DNA from: Periplaneta americana
Taxonomy: Eukaryota; Arthropoda; Insecta; Blattodea; Blattidae
Assembly (NCBI RefSeq): GCF_040183065.1
Contig: NC_091121.1
Location: 37,299,287-37,363,286, forward strand
Reading direction: 5' to 3'
DNA length: 64,000 nt
The notes beneath the pieces are model-generated. The model was not told the origin of the DNA. It saw only the letters and a list, made by a program, of their open reading frames with translations, and ran no database searches. This document shows, piece by piece, positions 32,135-42,920 of this stretch (its first letter is position 1; every line of letters starts with the position of its first letter). A program made the translations under genes and the position numbers.

Positions 32135-33819
32135 ATAAAGAATTATATTATTAACTTTTAAGACTTCTCATAATTTATTAACTGAAATATTATCATATTC
32201 CTTTTTTATAAGTCAACAAACAATTAATGCAAATTTATATTTCTCTTAACTTCTTTCCATTAATAGTTTGACACAGAACAAGTTATGTAAACACAGTATT
32301 ACATAACAGAATATGTGTATCTGTATTTATAATTTCACAGTGACTGTGCCCAAAAAGTGAATGTTCTGTGTCCAACTATGTATTACACAATATTTTCATT
32401 TCTTCACATGATTTATGTCACGAGAGGTCTGAGATTTATTAGGACTATTCCGTGAATAAAATAAAAATATAAATAATGTATCCCTAAAATTCGCTCACAA
32501 ATTTTTAGTAATTGTATATTTACAAATACTTCACCTATTCAGACATTGTGAAGTTGAAATAGATGAATATCGATTACTGCAAAAAAGAACTGAATGTTAT
32601 TCAGTACTGCCAATTGCAAAAAGCGAAATATAGGCTTAACAATGTTAATTACTTGTACTGCACTTTTCTTTTATTATTATAATAGAAATACGTTTTCATT
32701 ATTTGCTGAAATCATAATTTAATTTAAACTTTCTATAATATAATTAAAAATAACCTGATTGAAAATGCAGTTATCAAATCTGAATGAAGGAGTGTATTTT
32801 TTTCAGGTAGCCTATAATGGACATGGAATTAGAAGATGAAGATGTGGAAGTAGAATTTCACACTTTATTTAGTACTTCGTCGTTACATTACACACTACAC
32901 CGAGAACTAAGAACTGTGTAATATTGTGTGGAAACAGCTATATAGCAATGATTATTATTTATTCACACAACAGCGAAACTTATGTTGCTACACAGTGAAG
33001 CCAGCTCTGTATAGATAATTAAAAAACGTATTATATTACGCCATAAAGAAGGCAGTTTGATCAAAGACTTTGTATACAATATCCAAGGTCTTTGTGTTTG
33101 ATATACTCTGATGTTACATGAATTTGAACATCTGACTTTCTTTTAATTGTTTAATTTCATTCACGTAATACATATTTTATAGATTACAATTAGGTTAGTT
33201 ACCTGTGGGCGTGGGACCATGTGTCAGCTGTGCCTTATTTCGACCGTTATTCTGTGCTACAGGAAAGCATTTTCCATAGATCGACAAACGCAGTGACCGG
33301 CATGTTCCGTGCTCTGTGACGTCATACCACGGAGCCGCCACGCTCTTTGCTCGGCAATCTCTGCATACTGAGCACAGCGAGGAGAGAAGGTTCATCTGAA
33401 CAGTGGTGGTGCGGCGCCTATGCATTGACAGAGCGCGATCCATTCGTCTGAGGTAGTATGGGAACAGTACATTACAATACATTTGTACGAAAACAAAACT
33501 GTACATCCGTGATAAATCAATGTAACAAAATATTTTGGTTTGTAATCAAATTTAATATACTTATAATAATATGAAATTCATAATACAGCCAGCTGCAGAA
33601 GCGTTCGCATTATGTAAATGAGGCTCCGAAACTGCTATAAATATACAAATATAGAAATAAATAATTTAAGCAGTACTACAACACTTTGTGTACTCGGAAA
33701 TTGAAAACAGTTCAAGTGTTTTTAACAGACATTTTCCTACACAATATACAGATTGAAATATATATAGGCCCTAACTTGGTGAGTAGTATGAAAAGTATAT
33801 TTAAACTTTTGAAACACAC
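32135..33819. other. Mostly AT-rich, one GC-richer island
   Basis: 33,200-33,440 is clearly richer in GC, with CpGs and 'gtgacgtcat' (CRE-like). It could be an old element end or a promoter relic. No gene follows it that I can support; the 103-codon minus-strand frame there has no motif. Confidence 0.35.
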
Positions 33820-34262
33820 CATCACTTTGTGTTACTACCTTGCCCAAGTTAAATGCTTTGTCGAGATCAAACTGTGTTATGGAGTATGGAGGAATGGCGA
33901 AGTGTTTGATTTGTGGCAAGCTGTTTCAGCATGTAAAGAAATGCAATATACAATGCCATTATTCTCTATGCCACACAAATGATTATGACAAATATGGGGG
34001 AGAATATCGACAAATAGTCTACTAGTGCAGCAATTGAAAGATAAATTGTTAAGTGAAGCTAGGGAACATACTGTCAGTGAATCAATGGTAAGCTTAAGGC
34101 TTAAGATATAGGAATTCACTAGCTATTGCAAAGAACATGCGTTCTTTTAATGACGGGGAATTTGCCAAGAATGTTGCCATCATGACCACAGAGTAGTTAT
34201 TCCCTAGCAAAATACAGGAATGTGATTCCATCAATTTATCTCCAAGAACTGTCGTATCATTG
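33820..34262 (+). pseudogene. BED-finger hAT/GTF2I-like transposase remnant
   Basis: 'YGGMAKCLICGKLFQHVKK' followed by 'CNIQCHYSLCHTNDYDKYGG' has the C-x2-C ... H-x4-H arrangement of a BED-type zinc finger at the N-terminus of hAT-derived proteins. After two stops another in-frame block, 'SLAIAKNMRSFNDGEFAKNV', resembles the 'ALxIArxGKPFtDGEFvKe' segment that follows the finger in the same family, and 'SINLSPRTVVSL' the next one. So roughly the first 140 residues of such a protein are present in decayed form. Similarity ends at 34,262. Confidence 0.62.
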
Positions 34263-34990
34263 CTGCACTGACGCCACTGCGCTGGTGCGTGATAACAGTA
34301 ATACGACTCAACTGCTCGCTCTTCCAAGCTCTTGAGGCCTGACTGGCTCTTACGTCATAACTGCAGCATCTGCCGGCCACTGAACAAACGCATTCTCGCT
34401 GTAGTGTGTAACGGGACTGGAGTTGCATCTATTCTGTTCAATTTTCCATTCGCGTATGCATGCAGTCTGGGAAGAATATTGAAATGATCAAGTTTAAAAC
34501 GTACGTTAAATTAAGATGCATGAAGATTTTGTGTCTACATGGTGCGCCGTTTTGAACATCGTCTTCACTGCGTAAATATATTAATTAATATTCAGTATCA
34601 ATTTTGCATTCATTGCTTGAATGCGTAAAGTTGAAAGAAGAGTTTAATCGTGTATATGCATCTTAATGGATTCTTGCTCATCAATTTACGGGGAAACATT
34701 TGGCTACACCGACTAAACAAAAGAACGACAATGCGATAAATTGATAGTGATAAATCTAGCTGAAAAAATTATCGCGATGTTTGACTGTGATTGGTTGGAA
34801 TTCAATACACTTCATTGGTCGAAAATGGAATGACGTCATGTAAACGAAATAGTCATTGAAAATAATTTTTCTAAAGAAAATATAGACATATTTGGTTCAG
34901 TACGGTACACTTATGATAGCCTATATCGTAATATTTTACAATAGTACAAAAGGTTTGAAATACATGAATAAGTAATAACACTCTATATCC
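34263..34990. other. Unassigned stretch
   Basis: GC-richer to 34,440, then AT-rich. Nothing recognised. Confidence 0.35.
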
Positions 34991-35165
34991 ACAGACCTCA
35001 AAGGGGGCTGACAACCGTCAAGCAACCAACATTTGAGTGCACACTAACTCTGTGTGACTTTAAATTGTGGTTTTCTGTTACGTACAGTGACGTGTATTAT
35101 GCAAATCAAGCTTTCAGGAATAACCCCCTGTAAAGTTAATTTGAATAATTTCGAGGGAAAAATTG

Positions 35166-35237
35166 TTCCGGGGCCGGGTATCGAACCCGGCACCTTTGGT
35201 TAAACGTACCAACGCTCTCCCACTGAGCTACCCGGGA
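35166..35237 (-). other. tRNA-like cloverleaf (Asn GTT-like), repeat-borne
   Basis: A 72-nt cloverleaf can be drawn: D arm GCTC/GAGC, anticodon arm TTGGT-acgttta-ACCAA with GTT at the anticodon positions, T arm CCGGG-ttcgata-CCCGG. The acceptor stem TCCCGGG/CCCCGGA has one C-C mismatch. Located in a repeated unit, so a SINE or satellite head is more likely than a functional tRNA gene. Confidence 0.6.
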
Positions 35238-35422
35238 ACTCTACCCGACACCGATCCTGAAAGCTCAATTTGCATAATAGACGTCACTGTACGTAACAGA
35301 AAACCACAATTTAAAGTCACACAGAGTTAGTGTGCACTCAAATGTTGGTTGCTTGACGGTTGTCAGCCCCCTTTGAGGTCTGCGGATATAGAGGGAAAAA
35401 TTGGATCGGTGTCGGGTAGAGT

Positions 35423-35494
35423 TCCCGGGTAGCTCAGTGGGAGAGCGTTGGTACGTTTAACCAAAGGTGCCGGGTTCGATACCCGGCCCCGGAA
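35423..35494 (+). other. tRNA-like cloverleaf, inverted copy
   Basis: Identical in structure to 35,166-35,237 on the other strand, including the same acceptor mismatch, which shows that both copies derive from one repeat unit. Confidence 0.6.
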
Positions 35495-35565
35495 CAATTT
35501 TTCCCTCGAAATTATTCAAATTAACTTTACAGGGGGTTATTCCTGAAAGCTTGATTTGCAAGTAA

Positions 35566-36269
35566 TAACACGGTTAAGTACTGAATTATGCGCTTATCGC
35601 AACTAAGATCAAACGAGTTGTCCTTTTACATTCAAGTCTTTATAGTTTGGCCAGCTGATGTTTTCATGTGGAGATTACAACTGGCTTTAGATATCTCTCG
35701 TTAATACGGCGCACATCCGTACACTAACGCCATTAGTGTAGTGGGCCGACACATCGGTATGTGGTATCATTACACTAAGCGTTGCCATGGTATCCCAGGT
35801 GGGTACGTGCAAACTGCTTAATTGGATGAAAATGTTTTGCCCTGATTTCACGTATCACGTGCAAATATAAAGCTTGTTTATATGCATCATCTCCCAGACT
35901 AATGAAACCCTTGAAAATGAAACCGGATAATTTTAAATCAGCTATTATAATTAGTTGAGTTATCATACGGAAGAATACATTCAACATAATCCAAATTAAA
36001 TACATTATAAAGTTTCATGTTTAAATTTGAAGCATTTATGAATATATTACGTTGAATTAAGCCTCTGATGTGAGTAAAAATACAGTACTTCAAGTTAAAA
36101 GTCCAGTGAACTCATTTTCGATTACCGAAAGCAAATAAATTTATTTCTCTCGTCAAAGACGAGTATTTATGACCTGGTTTAATTCTTTATTAAGGGAACC
36201 AGGTAATGATTAGGGGTCAAAAATCCGATTTTTATTTTGTGTTTAAAAAAAGTACAAAACTTGCTCTTT
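35566..36269. other. Unassigned AT-rich stretch
   Basis: No coding motif. 36,190-36,250 ('taagggaaccaggtaatgat') looks like the start of a noncoding transposon but no matching end was found. Confidence 0.35.
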
Positions 36270-36800
36270 AAAACAATTCAATTCTTACAACTCTTCGAAA
36301 CCGACATCAAGCACTTCTTTCTATCTTTCATCATAGAACGTCTTTATACTCATCTTCCTATACTGTAGAAATACCTCGCCTCGGGAATTCGTTACCTAAT
36401 GACGTTAGGGACTGCAGGACTTTATCACAATTCAAAATTAAATTGGAAAATTTTGTCTTGGTTAATGTTTTTTAGGTATTGCTAGAAGTATTGATTTGCG
36501 TTTTTTTTTCTTTTTTTCTTTTAATCTAGATTAAAATTGCAAGTTTCTTGTTTATGTTAGTTAATTAGTTAGGATACATTTAATTATGATACTTAATCAC
36601 TCATTTAACGTTTGTGTGACTGCAACCTGTTTATATTTTTGTGTGGCTTCATTTTGTTTATAGTGTTTTTTTCTCTCTTTATTTCTTGTTTAGCTTTAAG
36701 CTTACTTTGTATCTGTATTTATTTTCTGTTTATTTCTATTATTGTATTTGTATTCCTGGTGTTGTGGAAGAAAAGTCCTGATGACCTTAACTACACCAGA
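36270..36800 (+). mobile_element. CR1/Jockey-type LINE 3' end
   Basis: Clean frame 'HHRTSLYSSSYTVEIPRLGN', 'SLPNDVRDCRTLSQFKIKL' and 'ENFVLVNVF' to a stop at about 36,474, then a T-rich 3' UTR. The end 'cctgatgaccttaactacac' parallels 'ccttacggccttaactctgg' of the LINE at 4318-6028, so both belong to one lineage. The hydrophobic 66-codon frame at 36,612-36,812 is UTR. Confidence 0.78.
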
Positions 36801-36943
36801 ATGAATGAATGAATGAATGAATGAATGAATGAATGAATGAATGAAGGAATGAATGAAGGAATGAATGAATGAAGGAATGAATGAATGAATAAATAAATAA
36901 ATAACTCAATAAATAAATAAATACATAAATAAATAAATAAATA
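36801..36943. repeat. (GAAT)n/(AAAT)n LINE tail
   Basis: Tetranucleotide run, GAAT with GAAG variants grading into AAAT. Confidence 0.95.
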
Positions 36944-38010
36944 TTGCGTGGGTATTTCTGCAGATAAGCCCTTTAAATGGTCTCTCTAAATTTGGCGGTA
37001 CATGCAATTCATACATTCTTTTTTTAAACGTAGTTTGCCATAAGTTGACATTTTTCAAACGTAAGTGCATTTTTCTCTGAAACTATTAAATCAATTTACA
37101 TGAAATTTTTATAGTGTTCTTTACAGCCTGTGTTCTACATAGTAGACTTACGGGTTTAAGAATAGCACACACATAACACGAGGAAAAAATGCATTGAAAA
37201 CATTGCAAAAAAATAAACAAAGTTCTATATGTTTTCTGTTTCACTAAGGGTGAAATATTTAACTAAATTTTGTTTTAGAATTTACGGTATACTACTAGAT
37301 AACTTAAAAAAAATACAAGGTAGATGAGTGAAGATTGTAGCAAGCAATGTGCACCTGAAGAATGAAGTACACTTAGCAAAGTGGGAAAACAGTAATCAGT
37401 TAGAGCCTTTCTTTTGCACTTGGACACTTGTCTTTTATACCACTGAATTTAGAATGATTTATTGTATAACCATGGAAATTTTTATTCTCCTCTGAACACT
37501 AAAAGGCTAGAAATATTGTACTAAACTTTTGTACTGAAAATGTTTAATCGCACAGGCATTTTTACCTATTCTCTTTAAGCTTTCGTTTTGAGCTATGCTG
37601 GCCACCAGAGGTCTGCATCGGACGTTTTCACTCGAGCGCCAAATAGTTCATAGCATAATCCGATAGGTAGCGCACATGCATGATGGGTAAAATTGTCACG
37701 AGCAATAAATCCTCGAACGGTATAAGCCGAGCGTTAGACATTCGTTCTTGTTACAGTGATGAACTGTGTAGTAACATCATAGATGTTTATCATTTCAAAA
37801 CTTTGCAGTGTTTAACTAACCTCTCCATAGTACAACTACAAAACTTGCTTTAAAATGTAATAGAAATGTTGTAGGTGAATGTTCCCCCCCCACACACACA
37901 CAGGAGTGCTTTTGTTTTTGCCACATCTGATGGATGTTATTGGATGTAAATATAATTATTATAAACGGAGAACACAATCACGATAATGCAAGAACTGTAT
38001 CAAGTTTTCT
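36944..38010. other. Unassigned stretch
   Basis: AT-rich with a short (CA)n after a C run at 37,886-37,902. 37,590-37,740 is GC-richer. Confidence 0.35.
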
Positions 38011-38011
38011 A

Positions 38012-38100
<89 letters not shown>

Positions 38101-38110
38101 TATTATTATT
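38012..38110. repeat. (AAT)n-(ATT)n mirror microsatellite
   Basis: About 14 AAT units switch directly to about 18 ATT units at about 38,054, giving a self-complementary stretch able to form a hairpin of about 40 bp. The isoleucine-rich ORF across it is not a gene. Confidence 0.93.
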
Positions 38111-39762
38111 AGTGTATCAATCTTTGGGTCTGTAATAGTTGTGCAGCATGATTATTCGATTTATTATATTTTCTGTGACGTTATCTCTGTACTAATAATG
38201 TTATTAATCAACTGCTATATCAATAATATTTTGTAAAACGTTTCTACATTGTCGCAATATATAGCCGGAACATTATGTATGGACCTATCATATTATATAT
38301 GTGGTAAATCAAATATTGAATAATTATTAATTGGCAATAATAACTGTATATCGCAGTTTTTCATACTATTTTATTTATAACTGCATTTTCCTCTTTTGGT
38401 ACGTTCCATTGACTGTTCCATTAAACGTTTGTCAAAAACGCAGAAAATAAAGCCTTATTTTTACCCTGTGAGCAAAACATATGTGTATCTTTTCTGTCGC
38501 CTTCTATACAAGATAAGATGAGATGACCTTGTACTGTGCTTCTATTTATTACGAGCGTATCACGACCGATCGTATCTTACTCGAGGGTGCGACACTCGAC
38601 CGAGTTCAAGCGAGCGATTTAACTCCAATGCAGCACTCTGCTGGCCACATTAACAGGAAAAACACTAGGTATTGTACATGCGAATGTTTAGTATTGCTGT
38701 GTAATCTTCCCACCAAAATGTATTGAGATGTGCAGTTTCCAGGAATTGAAGTATACTTTGTAGGTTTACTACCAAAAATGCGGTTAACACGAAGAAAGGT
38801 TGTAATAAATTTAGGATGTGATTTCTGAAGTAATTCTGAGCTCGCCAGTTTCAGATAACTTCCAATAAACACGGGAAATCACACAGCTAGATGGAACAAT
38901 TCTTTTGGGAAAACGTCATCTGTATTCCTGAACAACAGCCAATGCATTGCCACCACAAAATCCATAAACAGAATATATGTCTGCATATTCACTATGCGAA
39001 TACGTACACAAATTAAATATAAAGTGAACGTTTAATCGTTTGTGTGTGTTGCGCTGGCGTTGCGATGCTCAGATGCTGCCTGTGCTAAAGATCTGGCGTA
39101 ACAAGTCAAATATAGTACACGGAAACGTAAGACTTAACAGTATTTCTTCCCTTAATTGGTCCCAAACCGTTACACTTCAGACATAGGTATATTAGGTTAA
39201 ATCGATGCAGATTATTCCAAACTACATTATCCTAAAGTATTTTACAAATTTTACATTCCTCCTCAGACACCCTGTATATGTTTAAGTAATATCTTCTTAA
39301 TATGACTTCGCAGACCCCAAGTTCCCTATCTAAAAATATTCTGCTGACCATTCCCTATCTTCTGTGTAATATTCGCGCGTTCTTGCTGAATCACCCTGTA
39401 CTCAAGCTCTTTGTGTGTAATGATTGCTAAGTTATACAATCCCTCCATACACCATTACCCAAGAAGATATTTTATGCCTCCACAAATGTCAAGAATATCG
39501 CATATATTTCTCTTCTATCGTCGTAAAAGACTGTCTTCTTCACAAAGCCAGTAACTATGCATTACTACTTGCGAATATTTCTGGTAGTTTTATCTCCATT
39601 GTTGGTAAGAAAACACATTTTGCAACCAATACGGTTTTATCTCATATGTCTCATTTATATTCTTTGTTCATCTGCTCACTTGACGTCTTCTTCATTCAGT
39701 TTTATTTTTCTTTTTGAATTCTTTGCCACCAAAATGATGAAAATGGTAGACAATTTATAATG
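38111..39762. other. Unassigned AT-rich stretch
   Basis: No element or gene recognised. A 97-codon plus-strand frame at 39,424-39,717 has no motif. Confidence 0.35.
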
Positions 39763-39775
39763 AATTAATTCCTTA

Positions 39776-40848
39776 CTTACTTAATGGCTTTTAAGGAACC
39801 CGGGGGTTCATTGCCGCCCTCACATCAGCCCGCCATTGGTCCCTATCCTGAGTAAGATTGATCCAGTCTCTATCATCATATCCCACCTCCCTCAAATCCA
39901 TTTTAATATTATATTCCCATCTACGTCTCGGCCTCCCTAAAGGTCTTTTTCCCTCCGGCCTCCCAACTAACACTCCATATGCATTTCTTGATTCGCCCAT
40001 ACGTGCTACAAGCCCTGCCCATCTCAAACGTCTGGATTTAATGTTACTAATTATGTCAGGTGAAGAATACAATGCGTGCAGTTCTGTGCTGTGTAACTTT
40101 CTCCATTCTCCTGTAAATTCATCCCTCTTAGCCCCAAATATTTTCCTAAGCACCTTATTCTCAAACACCCTTAACCTATGTTCCTCTCTCAAAGTGAGAG
40201 TCCAAGTTTCACAACCATAAAGAGCAACCGGTAATATAACTGTTTTATAAATTCTAACTTTCAGATTTTTTGACAGCAAACTGGATGATAAAAGCTTCTC
40301 AACCGAATAATAACAGGCATTTCCCATATTTTACACTATATTTTATGAAATAAATTATTAACAAATCTACATACAGAATTCAAAACATTCTGTGTTTAAT
40401 TTCCTCCCGAGTATCATTTATATTTGTTACTGTTGCTCCAAGATATTTGAACTTCTCTACCTCTTGAAAAGATAAATTTCCAATTTTTATATTTCCATTT
40501 CGTACAATATTCTCGTCACGAGACATAATCATATACTTTGTCTTTTCGGGATTTACTTCCAAACCTATCGCTTTACCTGCTTCCAGTAAAATTCCCGTGT
40601 TTTCCCTAATCGTTTGTGGATTTTCTCCTAACATATTCACGTCATCCGCATAGACAAGCAGCTGATGTAACCCGTTCAATTCCAAACCCTCTCTGATATC
40701 CTCGACTTTCCTAATGGCATACTCTAGAGTAAATTTAAAAAGTAAAGGTGATAGTGCATCTCCTTGCTTCAACCCACAGTGAATAGGAAACTCATCTGAC
40801 AGAAACTGACCTATACAGACTCTGATGTACGTTTCACTAAGACACATT
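39776..40848 (-). mobile_element. RTE-like LINE (copy H), longest, 13-bp target duplication
   Basis: Flanked by AATTAATTCCTTA (39,763-39,775 and 40,849-40,861). Minus strand: '[20 protein letters not shown]', '[20 protein letters not shown]', '[20 protein letters not shown]' (RT catalytic YADD intact), '[20 protein letters not shown]' and '[20 protein letters not shown]'. Then, after about 55 bp of foreign sequence at about 40,331-40,386, one frame continues 'GNACYYSVEKLLSSSLLSKN' to 'RRRWEYNIKMDLREVGYDDR' and the C-terminus 'AAMNPRVP'. Apart from the filler, the frame is open. It lacks the endonuclease and the start of RT, so it is not autonomous. Confidence 0.93.
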
Positions 40849-40861
40849 AATTAATTCCTTA

Positions 40862-41261
40862 TCATAAATAATTACTTCACAACTTTCAACTTAATCACAT
40901 ATCTAAAAATATGTTCAATTTGTAGTTGAAATAATATGTAGATTATTAGTTTCGTAGCCATATTGAGCAAGCTGATTGATTTTTAAAGAGCAGAGGAAGT
41001 GTTACAATATGAAATAGGGGTACAAATATAAAATAATGTGATATACGACCTGAGACGAGTTGTATTCTAGTGAAATCTTTCCAAATTACTATGCTTTGAT
41101 ACCTTCTTTCGCGAGTGTGTTAGTTTGTAGTTAGAAGCTGAACTGTTGAAGCGTTTATTATTATTGCGTTTTCGAGGAGAGTGAAAATTTTGGCGGTAAG
41201 TTCTTTTCTTGAATATACATTGTTAGTCCTCGATGTTAGAAATATAAGACAATCAACTGCA
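40862..41261. other. Unassigned stretch
   Basis: AT-rich, nothing recognised. Confidence 0.35.
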
Positions 41262-41870
41262 ATCTCAATTTCGAGGCACTAGAGACATGTATAATCCCAG
41301 TTTTGCTATACGGCTGCCAAACTTGGACATTGACCGAGAGACAACGCTCAAGTATACAAACATGCCAGAGGAAGATGCAAAGAAAATTACTGGGCACCAC
41401 GCTACGAGACAGAATGACAAACGAAACACTGCAAAGACTGACGAACACTACTGACGCAGCAGAACGAGCCACGGCAACGAAGTGGATCTGGGGGGACATG
41501 TGGCGAGACTACATCAGACAAGATGAACCCATGCAGTCATGATGTGGGACCCCTACGTCGGAAAGAGTGGACAGGGAATACCACGGCTCAGATGGTCTCA
41601 CATGTTTACCAAAGAGGCGGGGAAACAATGGTCGAGGGCAGCAAAGAACAGAGTTTTGTGGAAAGAACTAGGGAAGGTCATTGTAAATAGATAACGTAAT
41701 CAGTGTTAAGATATTGTAAATAGTAAAGTCAGTGTTAGCGAAAGTGTAAGATAAGTTTTGTAAATAGTAAAGTCAGTGTTGAGAAAGTGTCAGTTAAATA
41801 GTGTAAATAGCAATCAGTGTTTGTCAAAGTGCCAGTGTCAGTATAATGTGTGTAATGCAAGAAAAAAATG
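41262..41870 (+). mobile_element. RTE-like LINE, family 4 relative, 3' end
   Basis: 'ALETCIIPVLLYGCQTWTLT', 'ERQRSSIQTCQRKMQRKLLG' and 'TLRDRMTNETLQRLTNTTDA', then a frame change and 'GKSGQGIPRLRWSHMFTKEA'. The 3' UTR carries four imperfect repeats of 'gtaaatagtaaagtcagtgt' (41,680-41,820). 5'-truncated. Confidence 0.75.
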
Positions 41871-42040
41871 AACAAAGAACAGTGCTGATAAATAGATAAT
41901 TTGTAGAAACAAAAGCCGCCCTAAATAAGGGTTCGATAGATCGGCCTACTAATCTATTCATAAAGAATAATAAGTAAACAAAACAATTTTGTGACACTTG
42001 GAAAGAAAAAACATTAAGATAAGAAAACGTAGGAAATCAT

Positions 42041-42715
42041 TTACAATAAAAATTTTGTTGGGTACAAATGATTACTAATTATAGCTAAGGATGATTTTAA
42101 CACGTGAAATCCTATGGCATCGATCGTTGCATCAGAAAGTTTATATTGTTTAAGTTGATTTAAAGTTTCACGGGGGATCGTGCCACGGGCACCGAACATG
42201 AGCCCGAAAACTGTCCAATGTGTAATGTGGTATTGTGTTCCAAGATGCTGACAACAAGGCTCATAGATGACTTGTTTTTCACGACACACCTCTTGTGGCT
42301 GTTGCTCATGCATCTCAAAACGGATTGTGGGATCAAGAATGACACCCTTATCCTTCTGCCGATCAATTATGATGATATCAGCCCGTCTAGTAGAACCATC
42401 AGAAGAGACGCAACCAACCTCCTCATAAACCTCATAGGAAGCATTCTGACGGATTGAAGCTGCGATGAGAGAACGAACCGTATTATGTCTGTTGATTCGG
42501 AGCAATTCTCCATGACGGTAGAAACCTAAGACGTGAGGAAGCGTTTCTTGCTCGTCGCATCTTCTGCAACGGGTTGAGTCAAGAGTTCTACCAGGGAGAG
42601 TACGTACAGGTATTGTATTACAGTTCATCTTAATGGCTTGCGTCCACTGACTGCTCGAAAGTCCCTTTTTGGTTGAGATCCACGAATTACCTTTCTTCCA
42701 GTGAGAATAGATAAG
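42041..42715 (-). mobile_element. R2-like LINE with restriction-like endonuclease, C-terminus
   Basis: Open frame of more than 220 codons. In order: 'SSSQWTQAIKMNCNTIPVRT', a zinc knuckle 'CRRCDEQETLPHVLGFYRH', 'LRINRHNTVRSLIAASIRQN', the endonuclease core 'TRRADIIIIDRQKDKGVIL' with D-P-T-x-R-F-E, and 'VFGLMFGARGTIPRETLNQL' plus 'LKSSLAIISNHLY' at the end. This C-terminal knuckle and PD-(D/E)xK-type nuclease arrangement is that of R2/R4/NeSL-type LINEs, unlike the apurinic-endonuclease LINEs elsewhere in the window. The knuckle ends in 'FYRH' where Cys is usual. No frameshift seen. 5'-truncated at about 42,715. Confidence 0.85.
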
Positions 42716-42719
42716 GTTG

Positions 42720-42920
42720 AACAGGGTTATTAACCATGTGACAAAAGTAGTATACACGACAAGCTCGCCTGGATTGGCTAACCAAGCGAATACACTTGAG
42801 CCATCCCTGTCGAGGGGGTTCTAACCCCATCACAGGAGGTCTGTGCCCAACATGGGACATCATGGCTAACATTCATTCATTCATTCATTCATTCATTCAT
42901 TCATTCATTCATTCATTCAT
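42720..42920 (+). mobile_element. Retroposon 3' end with (CATT)n tail
   Basis: 'tcgcctggattggctaacca', 'gagggggttctaaccccatc' and 'gcccaacatgggacatcatg' lead to (CATT)n at 42,872-42,920. Contains a small hairpin 'gggggttctaacccc'. It lies head-on against the R2-like LINE; family unknown. Confidence 0.5.

Larger units (their letters stand above)
34991..35565. repeat. Inverted pair of tRNA-like repeat units
   Basis: Two segments, A (34,991-35,122) and B (35,123-35,249), are followed by inverted copies in the same order: A' (35,250-35,388) and B' (35,389-35,565). A contains 'gtgcacactaactctgtgtg'. B contains the tRNA-like core and 'ggaataaccccctgtaaagt'. Arms are nearly identical over more than 250 bp in total. 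In a simple palindrome the order would be A B B' A', so the right half is circularly permuted, as expected if it came from a tandem B'A'B'A' array. Confidence 0.9.

Noticed and set aside
33195-33506. GC-rich island as promoter of a host gene
   Set aside because: No coding sequence or splice pattern follows on either strand; only a transposase relic lies downstream.
35166-35494. Functional tRNA genes
   Set aside because: Cloverleaves fold, but they are in multicopy inverted repeats, one acceptor stem has a mismatch, and no Pol III terminator of four or more T directly follows as a clean stop; repeat-borne origin is simpler.
36612-36812. Hydrophobic 66-codon frame
   Set aside because: Lies in the T-rich 3' UTR of a LINE and runs into its tail.
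37934-38236. Isoleucine-rich 100-codon frame
   Set aside because: It is (ATT/AAT)n microsatellite in translation.
37598-38644. Possible DNA transposon with ends 'ctggccaccagagg' and 'ctctgctggcca'
   Set aside because: End similarity is limited to about 20 imperfect bases and no flanking duplication was found.
39424-39717. 97-codon plus-strand frame
   Set aside because: No motif or family pattern; composition like surrounding DNA.
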